DNA of 64,000 bases from Microbacterium sp. MPKO10 (GTDB lineage Bacteria; Actinomycetota; Actinomycetes; Actinomycetales; Microbacteriaceae), in assembly GCF_026107415.2 (NCBI RefSeq), contig NZ_JAPCHX010000002.1, positions 186,001 to 250,000 of the forward strand. The letters run 5' to 3'. Positions 43,733 to 53,510 of the stretch are shown here, one piece after another. A program made the translations under genes and the position numbers. How positions within the stretch are numbered: the stretch's first letter is position 1; every line of letters begins with the position of its first letter. Under the pieces are notes generated by a model. It saw only the letters and a program-made list of their open reading frames with translations, made no database searches and was not told the origin of the DNA.

Positions 43733-45247
43733 ATGGCGGACTACGTAATTGCCATTGACCAGGGCACGACAAGCTCGCGTGCCATCATCTTCGACAAGAG
43801 CGGTTCCATCGTGTCGAGCGGCCAGCTTGAGCACGAGCAGATCTTCCCCAAGGCCGGCTGGGTCGAGCACGACGCCGGCGAGATCTGGAAGAACACACGT
43901 GAAGTGATTGGGCAGGCGCTGTCGAAGGCGAACGTCACCCGCCATGACATCGCGGCGGTTGGCATCACCAACCAGCGTGAGACAACGGTGGTCTGGGACA
44001 AGAACACGGGTGAGCCCGTGTACAACGCGATCGTCTGGCAGGACACCCGCACGCAGGACATCGTCGACGAGCTTGCGAAGGACGGCGGAGTCGAGCGTTT
44101 CAAGGGCATTGTCGGGCTTCCCCTGGCTACCTACTTCGCCGGGACGAAGATCAAGTGGATCCTCGACAACGTCGAGGGTGCACGCGAGAAGGCAGAGGCC
44201 GGGGATCTGATCTTCGGCACGACCGACACGTGGGTTCTGTGGAACCTCACCGGCGGAACGGATGGCGGCATTCACGTCACCGACGTCACGAACGCCAGCC
44301 GCACGATGTTCATGGACCTCGAGACGCTCGAATGGCGCGACGACATCCTCGAGGTGTTTGGCGTTCCGAAGTCCATGCTTCCTGAGATCAAGTCCTCGAG
44401 CGAGGTCTACGGTCACGCTCACACGTCGAGCCTCCTGCGCGAGACCCCGATCGCGGGAATCCTGGGTGACCAGCAGGCTGCCACGTTCGGTCAGGCTGCG
44501 TTCCAGGCCGGCGAGTCGAAGAACACCTACGGCACCGGTAACTTCCTCATCTTCAACACGGGTGAGGAGATCGTTCGGTCAGAGAACGGCTTGCTGACCA
44601 CTCTCGGCTACAAGCTCGGCGACGCGAAACCGCATTATGCGCTTGAGGGATCGATCGCTGTGACCGGGTCACTAATTCAGTGGCTGCGCGACAACCTCAA
44701 TCTCATTTCGTCGGCACCTGAGGTCGAGGAGCTTGCAAATACGGTTGAGGACAACGGCGGCGTGTACTTTGTTCCGGCATTCTCCGGGCTCTTCGCTCCG
44801 TACTGGCGTTCCGACGCTCGCGGTGCGATGGTCGGTCTGACACGCTTTGCGAACAAGGGTCACATCGCCCGTGCAGCGCTCGAGGCGACGGCCTTCCAAT
44901 CGCGTGAGGTGCTGGATGCTGTGAATGCGGACTCCGGTGTGGACCTCACCGAGCTGAAGGTCGATGGCGGCATGGTGGCGAACGAGGCCCTCATGCAGTT
45001 CCAGGCCGACATTCTCGGTGTTCCGGTCATCCGCCCGAAGGTCATTGAGACTACGGCGCTGGGTGCCGCGTATGCCGCAGGTCTTGCTGTGGGCTTCTGG
45101 AACGACCTTGACGAGCTCTCGGCCAACTGGGCAGAAGACAAGCGTTGGGAGCCGACGATGGACGCGGACGAGCGTGAGCGTCAGCTGCGCCTCTGGAAGA
45201 AGGCAGTGACGAAGACCTTCGACTGGATCGACGAGGACGTCAACTAA
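43733..45247 (+). CDS. glpK: Glycerol kinase
   Basis: 504 residues, FGGY family, exactly the usual length. [20 protein letters not shown] is the N-terminal phosphate loop; [20 protein letters not shown] and [20 protein letters not shown] are GlpK-specific. [17 protein letters not shown] and [13 protein letters not shown] surround the ATP site, and [21 protein letters not shown] is the FGGY signature. AAAGGAG Shine-Dalgarno about nine bases before ATG. Last gene of glpD-F-K; traps glycerol as glycerol 3-phosphate, the substrate of GlpD. A strong terminator follows. Confidence 0.98.
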   Translation: MADYVIAIDQGTTSSRAIIFDKSGSIVSSGQLEHEQIFPKAGWVEHDAGEIWKNTREVIGQALSKANVTRHDIAAVGITNQRETTVVWDKNTGEPVYNAIVWQDTRTQDIVDELAKDGGVERFKGIVGLPLATYFAGTKIKWILDNVEGAREKAEAGDLIFGTTDTWVLWNLTGGTDGGIHVTDVTNASRTMFMDLETLEWRDDILEVFGVPKSMLPEIKSSSEVYGHAHTSSLLRETPIAGILGDQQAATFGQAAFQAGESKNTYGTGNFLIFNTGEEIVRSENGLLTTLGYKLGDAKPHYALEGSIAVTGSLIQWLRDNLNLISSAPEVEELANTVEDNGGVYFVPAFSGLFAPYWRSDARGAMVGLTRFANKGHIARAALEATAFQSREVLDAVNADSGVDLTELKVDGGMVANEALMQFQADILGVPVIRPKVIETTALGAAYAAGLAVGFWNDLDELSANWAEDKRWEPTMDADERERQLRLWKKAVTKTFDWIDEDVN

Positions 45248-45265
45248 CGACGAAACTCCTACAGG

Positions 45266-45300
45266 GAAGGACCGAGGCCGTGTGCCTCGGTCCTTCTTTT
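45266..45300 (+). terminator. Rho-independent terminator of glpK
   Basis: GAAGGACCGAGGC (45266-45278), loop CGTGT, GCCTCGGTCCTTC (45284-45296), then TTTT. Perfect 13-bp stem, 18 bases after the stop. It lies just before the convergent HAD gene end (45309). Confidence 0.93.
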
Positions 45301-45308
45301 CTGAGTCG

Positions 45309-46070
45309 TCAGCGGGTGGTTATCAGCGCGCCCAGCTCGTCGAGCGTTGAGATCGTGACTACGCCGTTGTCTGCGGCGAGCGTCGCGGGTGCAGCATCCG
45401 TTCCACTGCCATGGCCGAGCGCACCTTGCGGGAGGTCGTCTCCGAAGCGGTTGAGCCACACCCCGGTGAGCCCCGCCTGCGCCGCCCCGACAGCATCCGT
45501 CACCAGCCTGTCGCCGACGTACAGCGCCTCAGACGGCTGCACCCCGAAGCGCTCGCAGGCGAGACGGAAGATCGCGGCATCCGGTTTCGAGACCCCCACA
45601 GCGCCCGAAGCGATGACGTGTTCGAAGCGATCCGTCAGACCGGTGCGCTCGAACTTCACACGCTGAAAGTCCGGATCGCCATTGGTGATCACGCCGAGCT
45701 TCGTTCCTGCCGCTGACACCGCATCGAGGCAGGGGAGTGCGTCATCGAAGAGCCGCCAGCTGTCGCGGTAGTGCACGAAGTAGTTGTCGAACCAGGCATC
45801 TGCGGCATCGTCGCCCAGGGTGACGCCATGCGCCGCCGCGAACGCAAGCGCTCGCGCACGGCGCTGCCCGGCGAACGTCAGCTCACCGGTGAGGTAGCGG
45901 TGGTAATGGGCGTCTTCAAGGTCGTGCCAGAGCGTGACGCCGTCGATGTCGGGATCGGCGTACGGCGGGCCGAGCGCATCCACGTGCGCCCGGATGCCGC
46001 GCACGACGGCGCCCCGGTGGTCGAGGAGCGTGTCGTCGAGGTCGAAGAGCGCGAGAGCGTAGTCGGTCAT
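45309..46070 (-). CDS. HAD-superfamily hydrolase (YjjG-like phosphatase)
   Basis: 253 residues. Motif I ALFDLDDTLLDH with the nucleophilic Asp is at the N terminus, motif II GVITNGDPDFQR, motif III Lys in SKPDAAIFRLACERFG and motif IV EALYVGDRLVTDAVGAAQAG. The helical cap between 20 and 100 is of the C1 type, as in nucleotidases and phosphoglycolate-type phosphatases. Substrate unknown. It overlaps trpS by four bases (ATGA), so the two are cotranscribed, though no functional link is known. Confidence 0.92.
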   Translation of the reverse strand: MTDYALALFDLDDTLLDHRGAVVRGIRAHVDALGPPYADPDIDGVTLWHDLEDAHYHRYLTGELTFAGQRRARALAFAAAHGVTLGDDAADAWFDNYFVHYRDSWRLFDDALPCLDAVSAAGTKLGVITNGDPDFQRVKFERTGLTDRFEHVIASGAVGVSKPDAAIFRLACERFGVQPSEALYVGDRLVTDAVGAAQAGLTGVWLNRFGDDLPQGALGHGSGTDAAPATLAADNGVVTISTLDELGALITTR

Positions 46071-47071
46071 CGTCCCGCCAGGAAGCCGACCTTCTCGTAG
46101 ACCTTGGCCAGCGTAGCCTCGGCCACCTCGCTGGCGCGCGCGGCGTTGACGGCGAGCAGACGGTCAAGTTCGGCCGGGTCGTCAAGCAGCTCGAGCGCGC
46201 GAGCGCGCACCGGTTCGAGTTCTGAGACGACCGCCTCGGCGACAGCCTTCTTGAAATCACCGTAACCACGGCCGTCGAACTCGGCAGTGACCTGTTCAAC
46301 TGTTGTGCCCGTGAGCGACGAGTAGATCGCCATCAGGTTCGAGACGCCCGGCTTGGCCTCGCGGTCGAAGGCGACGACACCGTCGTTGTCGGTGACGGCA
46401 CGCATGATCTTCTTCTGCATGGCCTTGGGCTCATCGAATAGCCACAGAATGCCCTGCGGCGACTCGCCCGACTTCGACATCTTCGATGTTGGCTCCTGCA
46501 GGTCGTAGATGCGGGCGCTGTCGGTGGGGATCGTGGCCTCGGGAACGACGAACGTGTCGCCGAAGCGCGAGTTGAAGCGCTCCGCGAGCGTGCGGGTCAG
46601 CTCCACGTGCTGGCGCTGGTCATCGCCGACGGGCACGGCCTCGGTCTGGTACAGCAGAATGTCTGCCGCCATCAGGATCGGGTAGGTGAAGAGCGCGACG
46701 TTCGTGACGTCAGAGCCATACCGCGATGACTTGTCTTTGAACTGCGTCATGCGGTTCGCCTCGCCGAAGCCCGTGATGCTTTCGAGCACCCACGCCAGTT
46801 GAGCATGCGCGGGCACGTGCGATTGCACGTACAACGTCGATTTCTCGGGCTCGATGCCCGCGGCGATGTACTGAGCAGCGGTGCGGCGCGTCTTCTCGCG
46901 CAATTCCTTGGGGTCCTGCGGCACAGAGATCGCGTGCAGGTCGACGACGGAGAAGAACGCGTCGTACTCCTCCTGCATCTTCCTCCACTGCACGAGCGCT
47001 CCGATGTAGTTTCCAACGTGCAGTGAATCGTTGGTGGGCTGCATGCCCGAGTAGAGGCGTGGCTTGGTCAT
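46067..47071 (-). CDS. trpS: Tryptophanyl-tRNA synthetase
   Basis: 334 residues, class I aminoacyl-tRNA synthetase of the bacterial type. The HIGH-like motif is in GMQPTNDSLHVGNYIGAL (about 8-25), and KMSKS lies at about 196-200 in PTSKMSKSGESPQG. YPILMAADILLYQTEAVPVGDDQRQHVELTR is a diagnostic TrpRS block. The length and motifs are normal, and there is no sign that it is an antibiotic-resistance paralogue, although this cannot be excluded without a genome-wide search. Its ATG has AGGACC on the minus strand. xth lies 42 bases upstream on the same strand. Confidence 0.96.
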   Translation of the reverse strand: MTKPRLYSGMQPTNDSLHVGNYIGALVQWRKMQEEYDAFFSVVDLHAISVPQDPKELREKTRRTAAQYIAAGIEPEKSTLYVQSHVPAHAQLAWVLESITGFGEANRMTQFKDKSSRYGSDVTNVALFTYPILMAADILLYQTEAVPVGDDQRQHVELTRTLAERFNSRFGDTFVVPEATIPTDSARIYDLQEPTSKMSKSGESPQGILWLFDEPKAMQKKIMRAVTDNDGVVAFDREAKPGVSNLMAIYSSLTGTTVEQVTAEFDGRGYGDFKKAVAEAVVSELEPVRARALELLDDPAELDRLLAVNAARASEVAEATLAKVYEKVGFLAGR

Positions 47072-47113
47072 TGGTGGTCCTTTAAGAATTGAAAAATGGA
47101 TGCTGCGCGCGAA

Positions 47114-47965
47114 TCAGAGCGCGTAGTCGACGATCACAGGAGCGTGATCGGACCATCGCGTGTCATACGAGGGCGCGCGGTCGATGGCGTAGTTCGTGAC
47201 CGTCTCGGCGAGAGCCGAGGTTGCCGCGTGGTAGTCGATGCGCCAGCCGGTGTCATTGTCGAAAGCCTTGCCGCGCTGTGACCACCAGGTGTAAGGTCCG
47301 TCGACCTCGCCGGCCCAACGGCGTCCGACGTCGACCCAGCCGAGCCCCGGTGCCGTCGTGCCGTCAGCGCCTTCGACGGTCTCGCTCTCGGGCCCGAAGA
47401 ACCGATCGAAATAGGCGCGCTCTTCCGGAAGGAAGCCCGAGTTCTTGCGGTTGCCCTTCCAATTCTTGATGTCGAGCTCGCGGTGTCCGACGTTGAGATC
47501 ACCGACGACGAGGGCCAGCTCAGAGTGCTGGGCCAGCTCGGGCAAACGCTGCGTCATCGTGTCGAGAAACGTGAACTTCTCGACCTGCTTGGGCGAACCG
47601 ACCTCGCCCGAGTGCACGTAGCACGAAACGACGGTGAGCGGGTGTCCATTGACATCGAAGTCGGCCTCGAGCCAGCGACCCGCGCTGTCGAAGTCATCGG
47701 CGCCGAAGGCCGTGCGGTGGGCGAGCGATGCTTGTCTGCTGGCAATCGCTACGCCAGCGCGCCCCTTGGCCGTCGCCTCGTCATGCAGGATGTGCCACCC
47801 GTCGCCGAGGAGCTGCTCGACGTGTTCGTCCTGCGCGCGCACCTCCTGCAGCGCCAGAATGTCGACGCCGCGATCGGCGAGCCAGTCGCCCATTCCCTTG
47901 CGGTACGCGGCACGGATGCCGTTGACGTTGACGGATGCAATGCGGAACGGAGTCTGATTCGCCAT
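47114..47965 (-). CDS. xth: Exodeoxyribonuclease III (AP endonuclease)
   Basis: 283 residues, EEP superfamily. Motifs in order: RIASVNVNGIRAAYRKGM, DILALQEVRAQDE with the metal-binding Glu, VVGDLNVGHRELDIKNWKGN with Asp and Asn, and the C-terminal WRIDYHAAT and SDHAPVIVDY with the catalytic Asp-His pair. It incises DNA at abasic sites in base-excision repair. It may be cotranscribed with trpS and the HAD gene. In the 283 bases upstream (47966-48248) I saw only low-complexity, G/A-rich sequence without an ORF of merit. Confidence 0.95.
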   Translation of the reverse strand: MANQTPFRIASVNVNGIRAAYRKGMGDWLADRGVDILALQEVRAQDEHVEQLLGDGWHILHDEATAKGRAGVAIASRQASLAHRTAFGADDFDSAGRWLEADFDVNGHPLTVVSCYVHSGEVGSPKQVEKFTFLDTMTQRLPELAQHSELALVVGDLNVGHRELDIKNWKGNRKNSGFLPEERAYFDRFFGPESETVEGADGTTAPGLGWVDVGRRWAGEVDGPYTWWSQRGKAFDNDTGWRIDYHAATSALAETVTNYAIDRAPSYDTRWSDHAPVIVDYAL

Positions 47966-48248
47966 ATCCCCATTCTAGGTTGAGCCTCAGACAACACCGA
48001 CTCTGCGCGCATCAGGCGGGGAAAGACGTAGGAACAGCGTGAGGCAGGGTCGGGAATCCCGGCAGGGAGCGAGGGCGGGAATGAGATCGGAAATGTGATC
48101 GAGGACGCGGGCGGTGACCAGGAATGAGGTCGGGACGATGACCGCGGACGAGGCAGCGACCGGGAACGGGACTGCAATCGGAAACGCCGAGCGAACGCTA
48201 TCGATGACAACCGCCAAAGGTGCGGGACGTTACCAGCCGGACGCTGCG

Positions 48249-49385
48249 TCAGCGCCGCACGCTCTGGATGACCTTCTTGAGGTGCCGCCTCGCCCGAGCC
48301 CGCCCGAAGATCCCGGTAGCGGCATCCAGCTGCGCGCGGGCCTCACGGACGTCCGCTGCCGCGACGATGCGCCGCGCATGTTCGACGGCTTCACGTCTCT
48401 CTTCGTCGGTTGGCGTGTGCAGCGAGACGTCGTTGTCGGCCAGCTGAACCGAGATCCAGGATGCTGAGAGCAGGATCACTCGACTGACCAAGTTGAACCA
48501 CAGCAGCAGCGCGACAAACACCGTGAGGCTGCCAAAGAGCGGGTTGCGCCCGGCGCTTTCGAGCACAAGACCGCTCGCAATCGAGAGCCCGGCGAGCACT
48601 GCGCTGCCACCGAGGACGCCGGTTGACAGCGTCCGCCAGGGAATCGGCAGGCGCGACAACACACGGAACATCACCGTGAGCGAGGCCGCATTGATGAGCA
48701 GCGAGATGATGACACCGAGCGCTGAGCCGCCCGCACCGACGAGAAACGAGTTCGGTCCAAAGCCGAGGAGCCCGCCGAACCAGACCAGTAGCTGCGTGCC
48801 GACAATGCTGATCACCGCTGAGATGATGAGCAGAAGGCCGATTCCGAACGCCATGCCCAGATCCCACAGCTTCTTGACGAAGAAGTTGCGTGGGTCCCGT
48901 GGCACCTGGAAGATCGCGCGAACTGCCTGTCGCGTGTAGAACATCCATCCGGTGGCCGTCCAGGACAGTCCGATGAGGGCGACGGCGCCCCACCAGCCGT
49001 AGAGTGTCGTGTTGAAGAGTTGCTCGGGGGAGATGGGCCCGTCCGCGCCGATGAGATCGGGAACTGCTGTGTTGATGATTTCGATGAGCGAGGCGACGAG
49101 CTCCTCATTGCCCGACAGCCAGACACCAGTGATCGAGAACCCGACAGAGAGTCCCGCAAAGACGGCGAAGACGGCATAGAAGCTCATGCCCGCCGCCATG
49201 AGGTTTCCGTCTTCCCACAGGTAATGCTGCAGAACGCGGTAGACGCGGTTGCGCGACAGGCGTGTCCCGATGCGGTTCACGGTATCAACCGGCTTCACCA
49301 GCCAGGGGCTGCCCGCCCGTCCTGCGCCCCGCGTGTCGCCCGGCGCGGGTACGTCGGTGTCGCGAGAAGAGAAGAGGGCGGCCAC
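48249..49385 (-). CDS. YihY/BrkB-family membrane protein
   Basis: 378 residues, about six membrane helices. YLWEDGNLMAAGMSFYAVFAVFAGLSVGFS, ALIGLSWTATGWMFYTRQAVRAIFQVP, the long helix FGIGLLLIISAVISIVGTQLL, and SLTVFVALLLWFNLVSRVILLSASW are YihY blocks. Once mis-called ribonuclease BN; real function unknown. I choose GTG 49383-49385: TACGCT stands six bases upstream with no Shine-Dalgarno, and everything upstream in the frame is compositionally unlike protein. N terminus cytoplasmic and Arg-rich. Divergent from the FHA gene. Leaderless expression is inferred. Confidence 0.85.
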   Translation of the reverse strand: MAALFSSRDTDVPAPGDTRGAGRAGSPWLVKPVDTVNRIGTRLSRNRVYRVLQHYLWEDGNLMAAGMSFYAVFAVFAGLSVGFSITGVWLSGNEELVASLIEIINTAVPDLIGADGPISPEQLFNTTLYGWWGAVALIGLSWTATGWMFYTRQAVRAIFQVPRDPRNFFVKKLWDLGMAFGIGLLLIISAVISIVGTQLLVWFGGLLGFGPNSFLVGAGGSALGVIISLLINAASLTVMFRVLSRLPIPWRTLSTGVLGGSAVLAGLSIASGLVLESAGRNPLFGSLTVFVALLLWFNLVSRVILLSASWISVQLADNDVSLHTPTDEERREAVEHARRIVAAADVREARAQLDAATGIFGRARARRHLKKVIQSVRR

Positions 49386-49539
49386 GATGTCAGCGTAGCG
49401 GGGCTCGAGAGCAATCGACGGCCGGGCACACGTGTTGCGGGAATGTGACTCCGAGACTCGCGCGGGGAACGGAACTGCGAAACAATAGGTGGCAGTGGTT
49501 CGCCAGAATCCGGATGCTCGAGAGTAAAGGGGACTCATC

Positions 49540-50505
49540 GTGGCCGCACGCCTTCGCCATGCGCCGTCGGCAGCCCCGGCATTTGTGGTGATTGCGTCAC
49601 CCGGCACGCTCATCGCTCTCGACGCCGGAGCCGACCCACACCTGGTCGATCTGCTCTGGGATCGCGTAAGTTCCGGCGCTGACTTCGAGTCTCTCGTGGG
49701 CGTTATGCCGGCTGAGTCGGCGGGTCGCCCACTGTCGTTCGTGCTCATCGGCGACATTGTCGATGGTCAAGAGGGCGCATCTTTTCAAGCACTCGTCAAC
49801 GGCCCGCGCGGCTTCGACGTCGCGACGGCGGGCGCACCGCAGCACATTGCGCCCTCGGCCAGCTCGCCATGGTTGCGCACGCGGCTTCAGCGCGTCACAC
49901 ACGTGGCTATAGGCACGGATGCTGCTACACAGCAGTTTCCTCTCGACGCCGGTGTCGTGGCGACGTCGCGCGTCGACATGACTATCGGCGAGGTCGCTGC
50001 TCCTGCAGCATCCGATGAGGTGTCGACCGACCACGCGGCTGGCACTGCGCTTCTTGACGCACACGGCGACGCGCACGACGGGCAGACCGTCACGCGTGCT
50101 CCGGGGCAAGCCGTGATCACCGGAGACATCCGTCTCGCTGACGTACCGCGCACGCAGCGGACGGTGATGTTCGGCTACCGCGTGAACGGTGGCCAGGCGT
50201 TCAGCCTCGACCTCCCGCACCGATACGGTCGCAGCCCGCGCGTCGGAACCGGCGGCGAGGCGAGGCTTGTTCCGCTGCTCTCGCCGACGAAGACCGTGTC
50301 GGCGACCCATCTCGACGTGCGGCAGATCGGGGACACGGTTGTGGTGACCGATCTGGGGTCGACGAACGGCACTTCAATCATCGAGCCGGGCCAGCAGTGG
50401 CGCCGCATGGAAGCTGGGGAATCCCTTGCTGTCGCCGCAGGAACCTTCATCGATCTGGGCGATGGCAACGTGATCGAGATCATGCCCGGGGTTCCGCTCG
50501 GCTAA
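49540..50505 (+). CDS. FHA-domain protein
   Basis: 321 residues. The C-terminal FHA domain (about 215-315) has the phosphothreonine-binding loops: GRSPRVG, SATHLDVRQIGDTVVVTDLGSTNGTSII with the conserved STNGT, and the final VAAGTFIDLGDGNVIEI. The N-terminal 190 residues have no recognised domain; they contain a segment like a protein-phosphatase or regulatory fold (VVIASPGTLIALDAGADPHLVDLLWDRV). Start GTG 49540 with AAAGGGG at 49526-49532. Proteins of this layout accompany Ser/Thr kinases or type VII secretion; none is adjacent. Function open. Confidence 0.8.
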   Translation: MAARLRHAPSAAPAFVVIASPGTLIALDAGADPHLVDLLWDRVSSGADFESLVGVMPAESAGRPLSFVLIGDIVDGQEGASFQALVNGPRGFDVATAGAPQHIAPSASSPWLRTRLQRVTHVAIGTDAATQQFPLDAGVVATSRVDMTIGEVAAPAASDEVSTDHAAGTALLDAHGDAHDGQTVTRAPGQAVITGDIRLADVPRTQRTVMFGYRVNGGQAFSLDLPHRYGRSPRVGTGGEARLVPLLSPTKTVSATHLDVRQIGDTVVVTDLGSTNGTSIIEPGQQWRRMEAGESLAVAAGTFIDLGDGNVIEIMPGVPLG

Positions 50506-50863
50506 TCCGACGTCGCCGCCGTCGTCCCGGTCTGCCATGCATCGCTCGGCCATCCAGCCCTGCTCCAGTCTGCACTGCTCTGCCGTGCACTCTCCAGCCC
50601 TCCCGTTGCGGTTCCCCGCTTAGGTTCGTGCCCTCCTCAGCTTTTCCAGCGCGGCTCCGCGCAACTTCCACGTTTCAGCTCCAGAGAATTCTGGCGCGCT
50701 CATCAGAAGATGGCGTGGGAAGACACAGGGCGCGGGGGCGCGTCGGGCACGAGAGCGTGCTGCGGGCAGGAACGCACTGCGGAAGGGAGCGCGCCGGGCA
50801 CAGGTTCGCGCCAGAAACAGGGACACGTTGGGCACAGATGGCGGGGCGTCGACCACCGGGACA
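50506..50863. other. Gene-free interval between the FHA gene and sdhB
   Basis: No plausible CDS. The left half (to about 50640) is pyrimidine-rich with repeated CTGCTC and CCAGCC words; the right half (50700-50860) is purine-rich with repeated GGGCACA words. CCAGAGAATTCTGG (50681-50694) is a near-perfect palindrome adjoining GCGCGCTCATCAGAAG, resembling pieces of the dispersed element at 8813 and 57743. Confidence 0.5.
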
Positions 50864-50905
50864 CGAAAAACGCGCGGGACGCTGGTTCACCAGCATCCCG
50901 CGCGT
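50864..50905 (-). terminator. Rho-independent terminator of the sdh operon
   Basis: On the minus strand ACGCGCGGGATGCTGGT, two-base loop region, ACCAGCGTCCCGCGCGT, followed by TTTTTCG. The 17-bp stem has one mismatch. It starts 25 bases past the sdhB stop. Confidence 0.93.
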
Positions 50906-50930
50906 CTATGTTCTGCGGAGGCGTCCGCCC

Positions 50931-51689
50931 TTACGGCTTGCCGCGCATGATTGCCTGCTTGACCTCGGCGATCGCCTTGGTGATCTGGATGCCGCGGGGG
51001 CATGCCTCGGTGCAGTTGAACGTGGTGCGGCAGCGCCACACGCCCTCTTTGTCGTTGAGGATGTCGAGGCGGACCTGCGCATTGTCATCACGCGAGTCGA
51101 AGATGAAGCGGTGCGCGTTGACGATGGCGGCGGGGCCGAAGTACTGTCCATCCGTCCAGAAGACGGGGCACGACGACGTGCACGCTGCGCAGAGAATGCA
51201 CTTCGTGGTGTCATCGAAGACCTCGCGGTCGGCGACGGACTGCGTGCGCTCCTTGCCGGCACCCGGTTTGCTGTTCGCGACGAGGAACGGCTGCACCTCA
51301 CGGTACGACTCGAAGAACGGCTCCATGTCGACGACGAGGTCCTTCTCGAGCGGGAGGCCCTTGATCGCTTCGACGTAGATGGGCTTCGAAATGTCGAGGT
51401 CCTTGATCAACGTCTTGCACGCGAGACGGTTACGGCCGTTGATGCGCATCGCGTCGGATCCGCAGATCCCGTGAGCGCACGAGCGCCGGAACGTCAGAGA
51501 GCCGTCGGTCTCCCATTTGATCTTGTGCAGCGCGTCGAGCACACGCTCCGTGGGAAGCATCTCGACGTCGAAATCCTGCCAGTGCGGTTCCGTGTCAGCA
51601 TCCGGGTCGAAACGACGGATGATCAGCGTCACTGTGAACGTCTGCGTCGGGTCGCTGGACACCGGTGCGTCTTCCACCACCTGCGCCAT
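50931..51689 (-). CDS. sdhB: Succinate dehydrogenase iron-sulfur subunit
   Basis: 252 residues. The 2Fe-2S ferredoxin half has RRSCAHGICGSDAM plus a following NRLAC cysteine; the second half holds CILCAACTSSCP and CRTTFNCTEACPRGI, ligands of the 4Fe-4S and 3Fe-4S clusters. Start is ATG 51687-51689; an upstream in-frame codon lies in the sdhA gene end. Two bases separate it from the sdhA stop region. Carries electrons from the flavoprotein to the quinone site. Confidence 0.96.
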   Translation of the reverse strand: MAQVVEDAPVSSDPTQTFTVTLIIRRFDPDADTEPHWQDFDVEMLPTERVLDALHKIKWETDGSLTFRRSCAHGICGSDAMRINGRNRLACKTLIKDLDISKPIYVEAIKGLPLEKDLVVDMEPFFESYREVQPFLVANSKPGAGKERTQSVADREVFDDTTKCILCAACTSSCPVFWTDGQYFGPAAIVNAHRFIFDSRDDNAQVRLDILNDKEGVWRCRTTFNCTEACPRGIQITKAIAEVKQAIMRGKP

Positions 51690-51691
51690 TG

Positions 51692-53503
51692 CTAGTACTT
51701 CCTCTCCATCGGCTCGTAACGGGTGATCACGACGGGTTTCCAATCGAGTCGAATGTGATCGGAAGCGTCCGCCGAATGCGGGTCACCCGTGAGGTAGGCC
51801 ATTGTGTGCTTCATGTAGTTCTCGTCGTCGCGCTTCGGGTAGTCGTCGCGCATGTGGCCGCCGCGGGACTCCTTGCGGTTGCGTGCCGAGTAGACGACGA
51901 CCTCGGCGAGATCGAGCAGGAATCCGAGCTCAACGGCCTCGAGAAGATCGGTGTTGAACCGCTTGCCGTGATCCTGAATCGAGATGTTCATGTACTTGGT
52001 GCGCAGATCGTGGATCGTCTGCGTCACCTCGTCGAGCGTCTCGTCGGTGCGGAACACCTGCGCGTTCTTGTCCATCTCGTCTTGCAGTGTCTTGCGCAGC
52101 GCCCCGATGCGCTCGGGCCCATCGCCGTTCCGGATGCGCTCGAGGGTCTCGCGCACTTCCTTCGCCGGGTCGTCAGGCAGCGGGATGAACTCGGCGCTCT
52201 TGGCGTACTCGACGGCGTTGTTTCCGGCGCGCTTGCCGAACACGTTGATGTCGAGAAGCGAGTTGGTGCCGAGGCGGTTCGAGCCGTGCACAGACACGCA
52301 CGCGCACTCACCCGCGGCGTAGAGTCCGGGAACCGTCGTGTCGTTGCTCGAGAGCACCTCGGCGTTGTTGTTTGTCGGGATGCCGCCCATCGCGTAGTGC
52401 GCCGTCGGCATGACCGGAACCGGTTCGGTGACGGGGTCGACGCCGAGGTAGGTGCGGGCGAACTCGGTGATGTCAGGCAGCTTCGACTCGAGCACCTCTG
52501 CGCCGAGGTGGGTGCAGTCGAGCAGAACGTAGTCTTTGTTCGGGCCCGCTCCGCGGCCCTCTTGCACCTCTTGCACCATGCTGCGCGCCACGATGTCGCG
52601 CGGCGCGAGGTCCTTGATCGTCGGGGCGTAGCGCTCCATGAAGCGCTCACCCGACGCGTTGCGCAGGATCGCTCCCTCGCCTCGAGCGCCCTCGGTGAGG
52701 AGGATGCCGAGGCCGGCGAGGCCCGTCGGGTGGAACTGGAAGAACTCCATGTCCTCAAGCGGAAGACCCTTGCGCCACACGATGCCGACCCCGTCACCGG
52801 TGAGGGTGTGGGCGTTCGAGGTAGTCTTGAAGATCTTGCCGAACCCGCCGGTGGCGAAGATGATCGCCTTCGACTGGAACACGTGCAGCTCACCCGTTGC
52901 GAGCTCATAGGCGACGACGCCTGCTGGCTGCTTCTCGCCGTCGACCTCGGCCATGATGATGTCGAGAACATAGAACTCGTTGAAGAAGTTGATGCCGAGC
53001 TTGACGCAGTTCTGGAACAGCGTCTGCAGAATCATGTGGCCCGTGCGGTCGGCCGCATAGCAGGCGCGGCGCACAGCCGACTTGCCGTGGTCGCGCGTAT
53101 GCCCGCCGAAACGGCGCTGGTCGATCTTGCCCTCGGGCGTGCGGTTGAAGGGCAGCCCCATGTTCTCGAGGTCGATGACGGCGTCGATTGCCTCTTTCGC
53201 GAGAATCTCAGCAGCATCCTGATCGACGAGGTAGTCGCCGCCCTTCACGGTGTCGAAGGTGTGCCACTCCCAGGTGTCTTCCTCGACGTTGGCCAGAGCT
53301 GCGGCCATTCCGCCCTGCGCCGCTCCCGTGTGTGAGCGGGTGGGGTAGAGCTTCGAAATGACCGCCGTCTTGGCCCCGGGTCCCGCTTCGATGGCGGCAC
53401 GCATTCCGGCGCCGCCCGCGCCCACGATGACGACGTCGAACTGGTGGTAGTGGATGCCGTCGACAACTGTCGACTCGGTGGAGGCAGGGTTTGTTGATGA
53501 CAT
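51692..53503 (-). CDS. sdhA: Succinate dehydrogenase flavoprotein subunit
   Basis: 603 residues. The FAD loop [19 protein letters not shown] (about 24-42), covalent-FAD histidine in [12 protein letters not shown], and the catalytic region [23 protein letters not shown] are present. [23 protein letters not shown] and AMGGIPTNN are further family blocks. The C-terminal helical domain ends [25 protein letters not shown]. Length and motifs match actinobacterial SdhA. ATG 53501-53503; sdhD ends seven bases upstream. Oxidises succinate to fumarate at the cytoplasmic membrane face. Confidence 0.97.
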   Translation of the reverse strand: MSSTNPASTESTVVDGIHYHQFDVVIVGAGGAGMRAAIEAGPGAKTAVISKLYPTRSHTGAAQGGMAAALANVEEDTWEWHTFDTVKGGDYLVDQDAAEILAKEAIDAVIDLENMGLPFNRTPEGKIDQRRFGGHTRDHGKSAVRRACYAADRTGHMILQTLFQNCVKLGINFFNEFYVLDIIMAEVDGEKQPAGVVAYELATGELHVFQSKAIIFATGGFGKIFKTTSNAHTLTGDGVGIVWRKGLPLEDMEFFQFHPTGLAGLGILLTEGARGEGAILRNASGERFMERYAPTIKDLAPRDIVARSMVQEVQEGRGAGPNKDYVLLDCTHLGAEVLESKLPDITEFARTYLGVDPVTEPVPVMPTAHYAMGGIPTNNNAEVLSSNDTTVPGLYAAGECACVSVHGSNRLGTNSLLDINVFGKRAGNNAVEYAKSAEFIPLPDDPAKEVRETLERIRNGDGPERIGALRKTLQDEMDKNAQVFRTDETLDEVTQTIHDLRTKYMNISIQDHGKRFNTDLLEAVELGFLLDLAEVVVYSARNRKESRGGHMRDDYPKRDDENYMKHTMAYLTGDPHSADASDHIRLDWKPVVITRYEPMERKY

Positions 53504-53510
53504 GTCTGAG

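Noticed and set aside
42401-44422. 673-codon minus-strand ORF across glpD, glpF and glpK
   Set aside because: Antisense shadow of three clear genes, Asp/Arg-rich composition, no domain.
46067-47071. TrpRS as an indolmycin-type resistance paralogue
   Set aside because: Motifs and length are those of the ordinary enzyme and no resistance context exists; only a search for a second trpS could raise this again.
51665-53335. 556-codon plus-strand ORF opposite sdhA
   Set aside because: Mirror frame of sdhA; low-complexity Val/Arg/Leu sequence.
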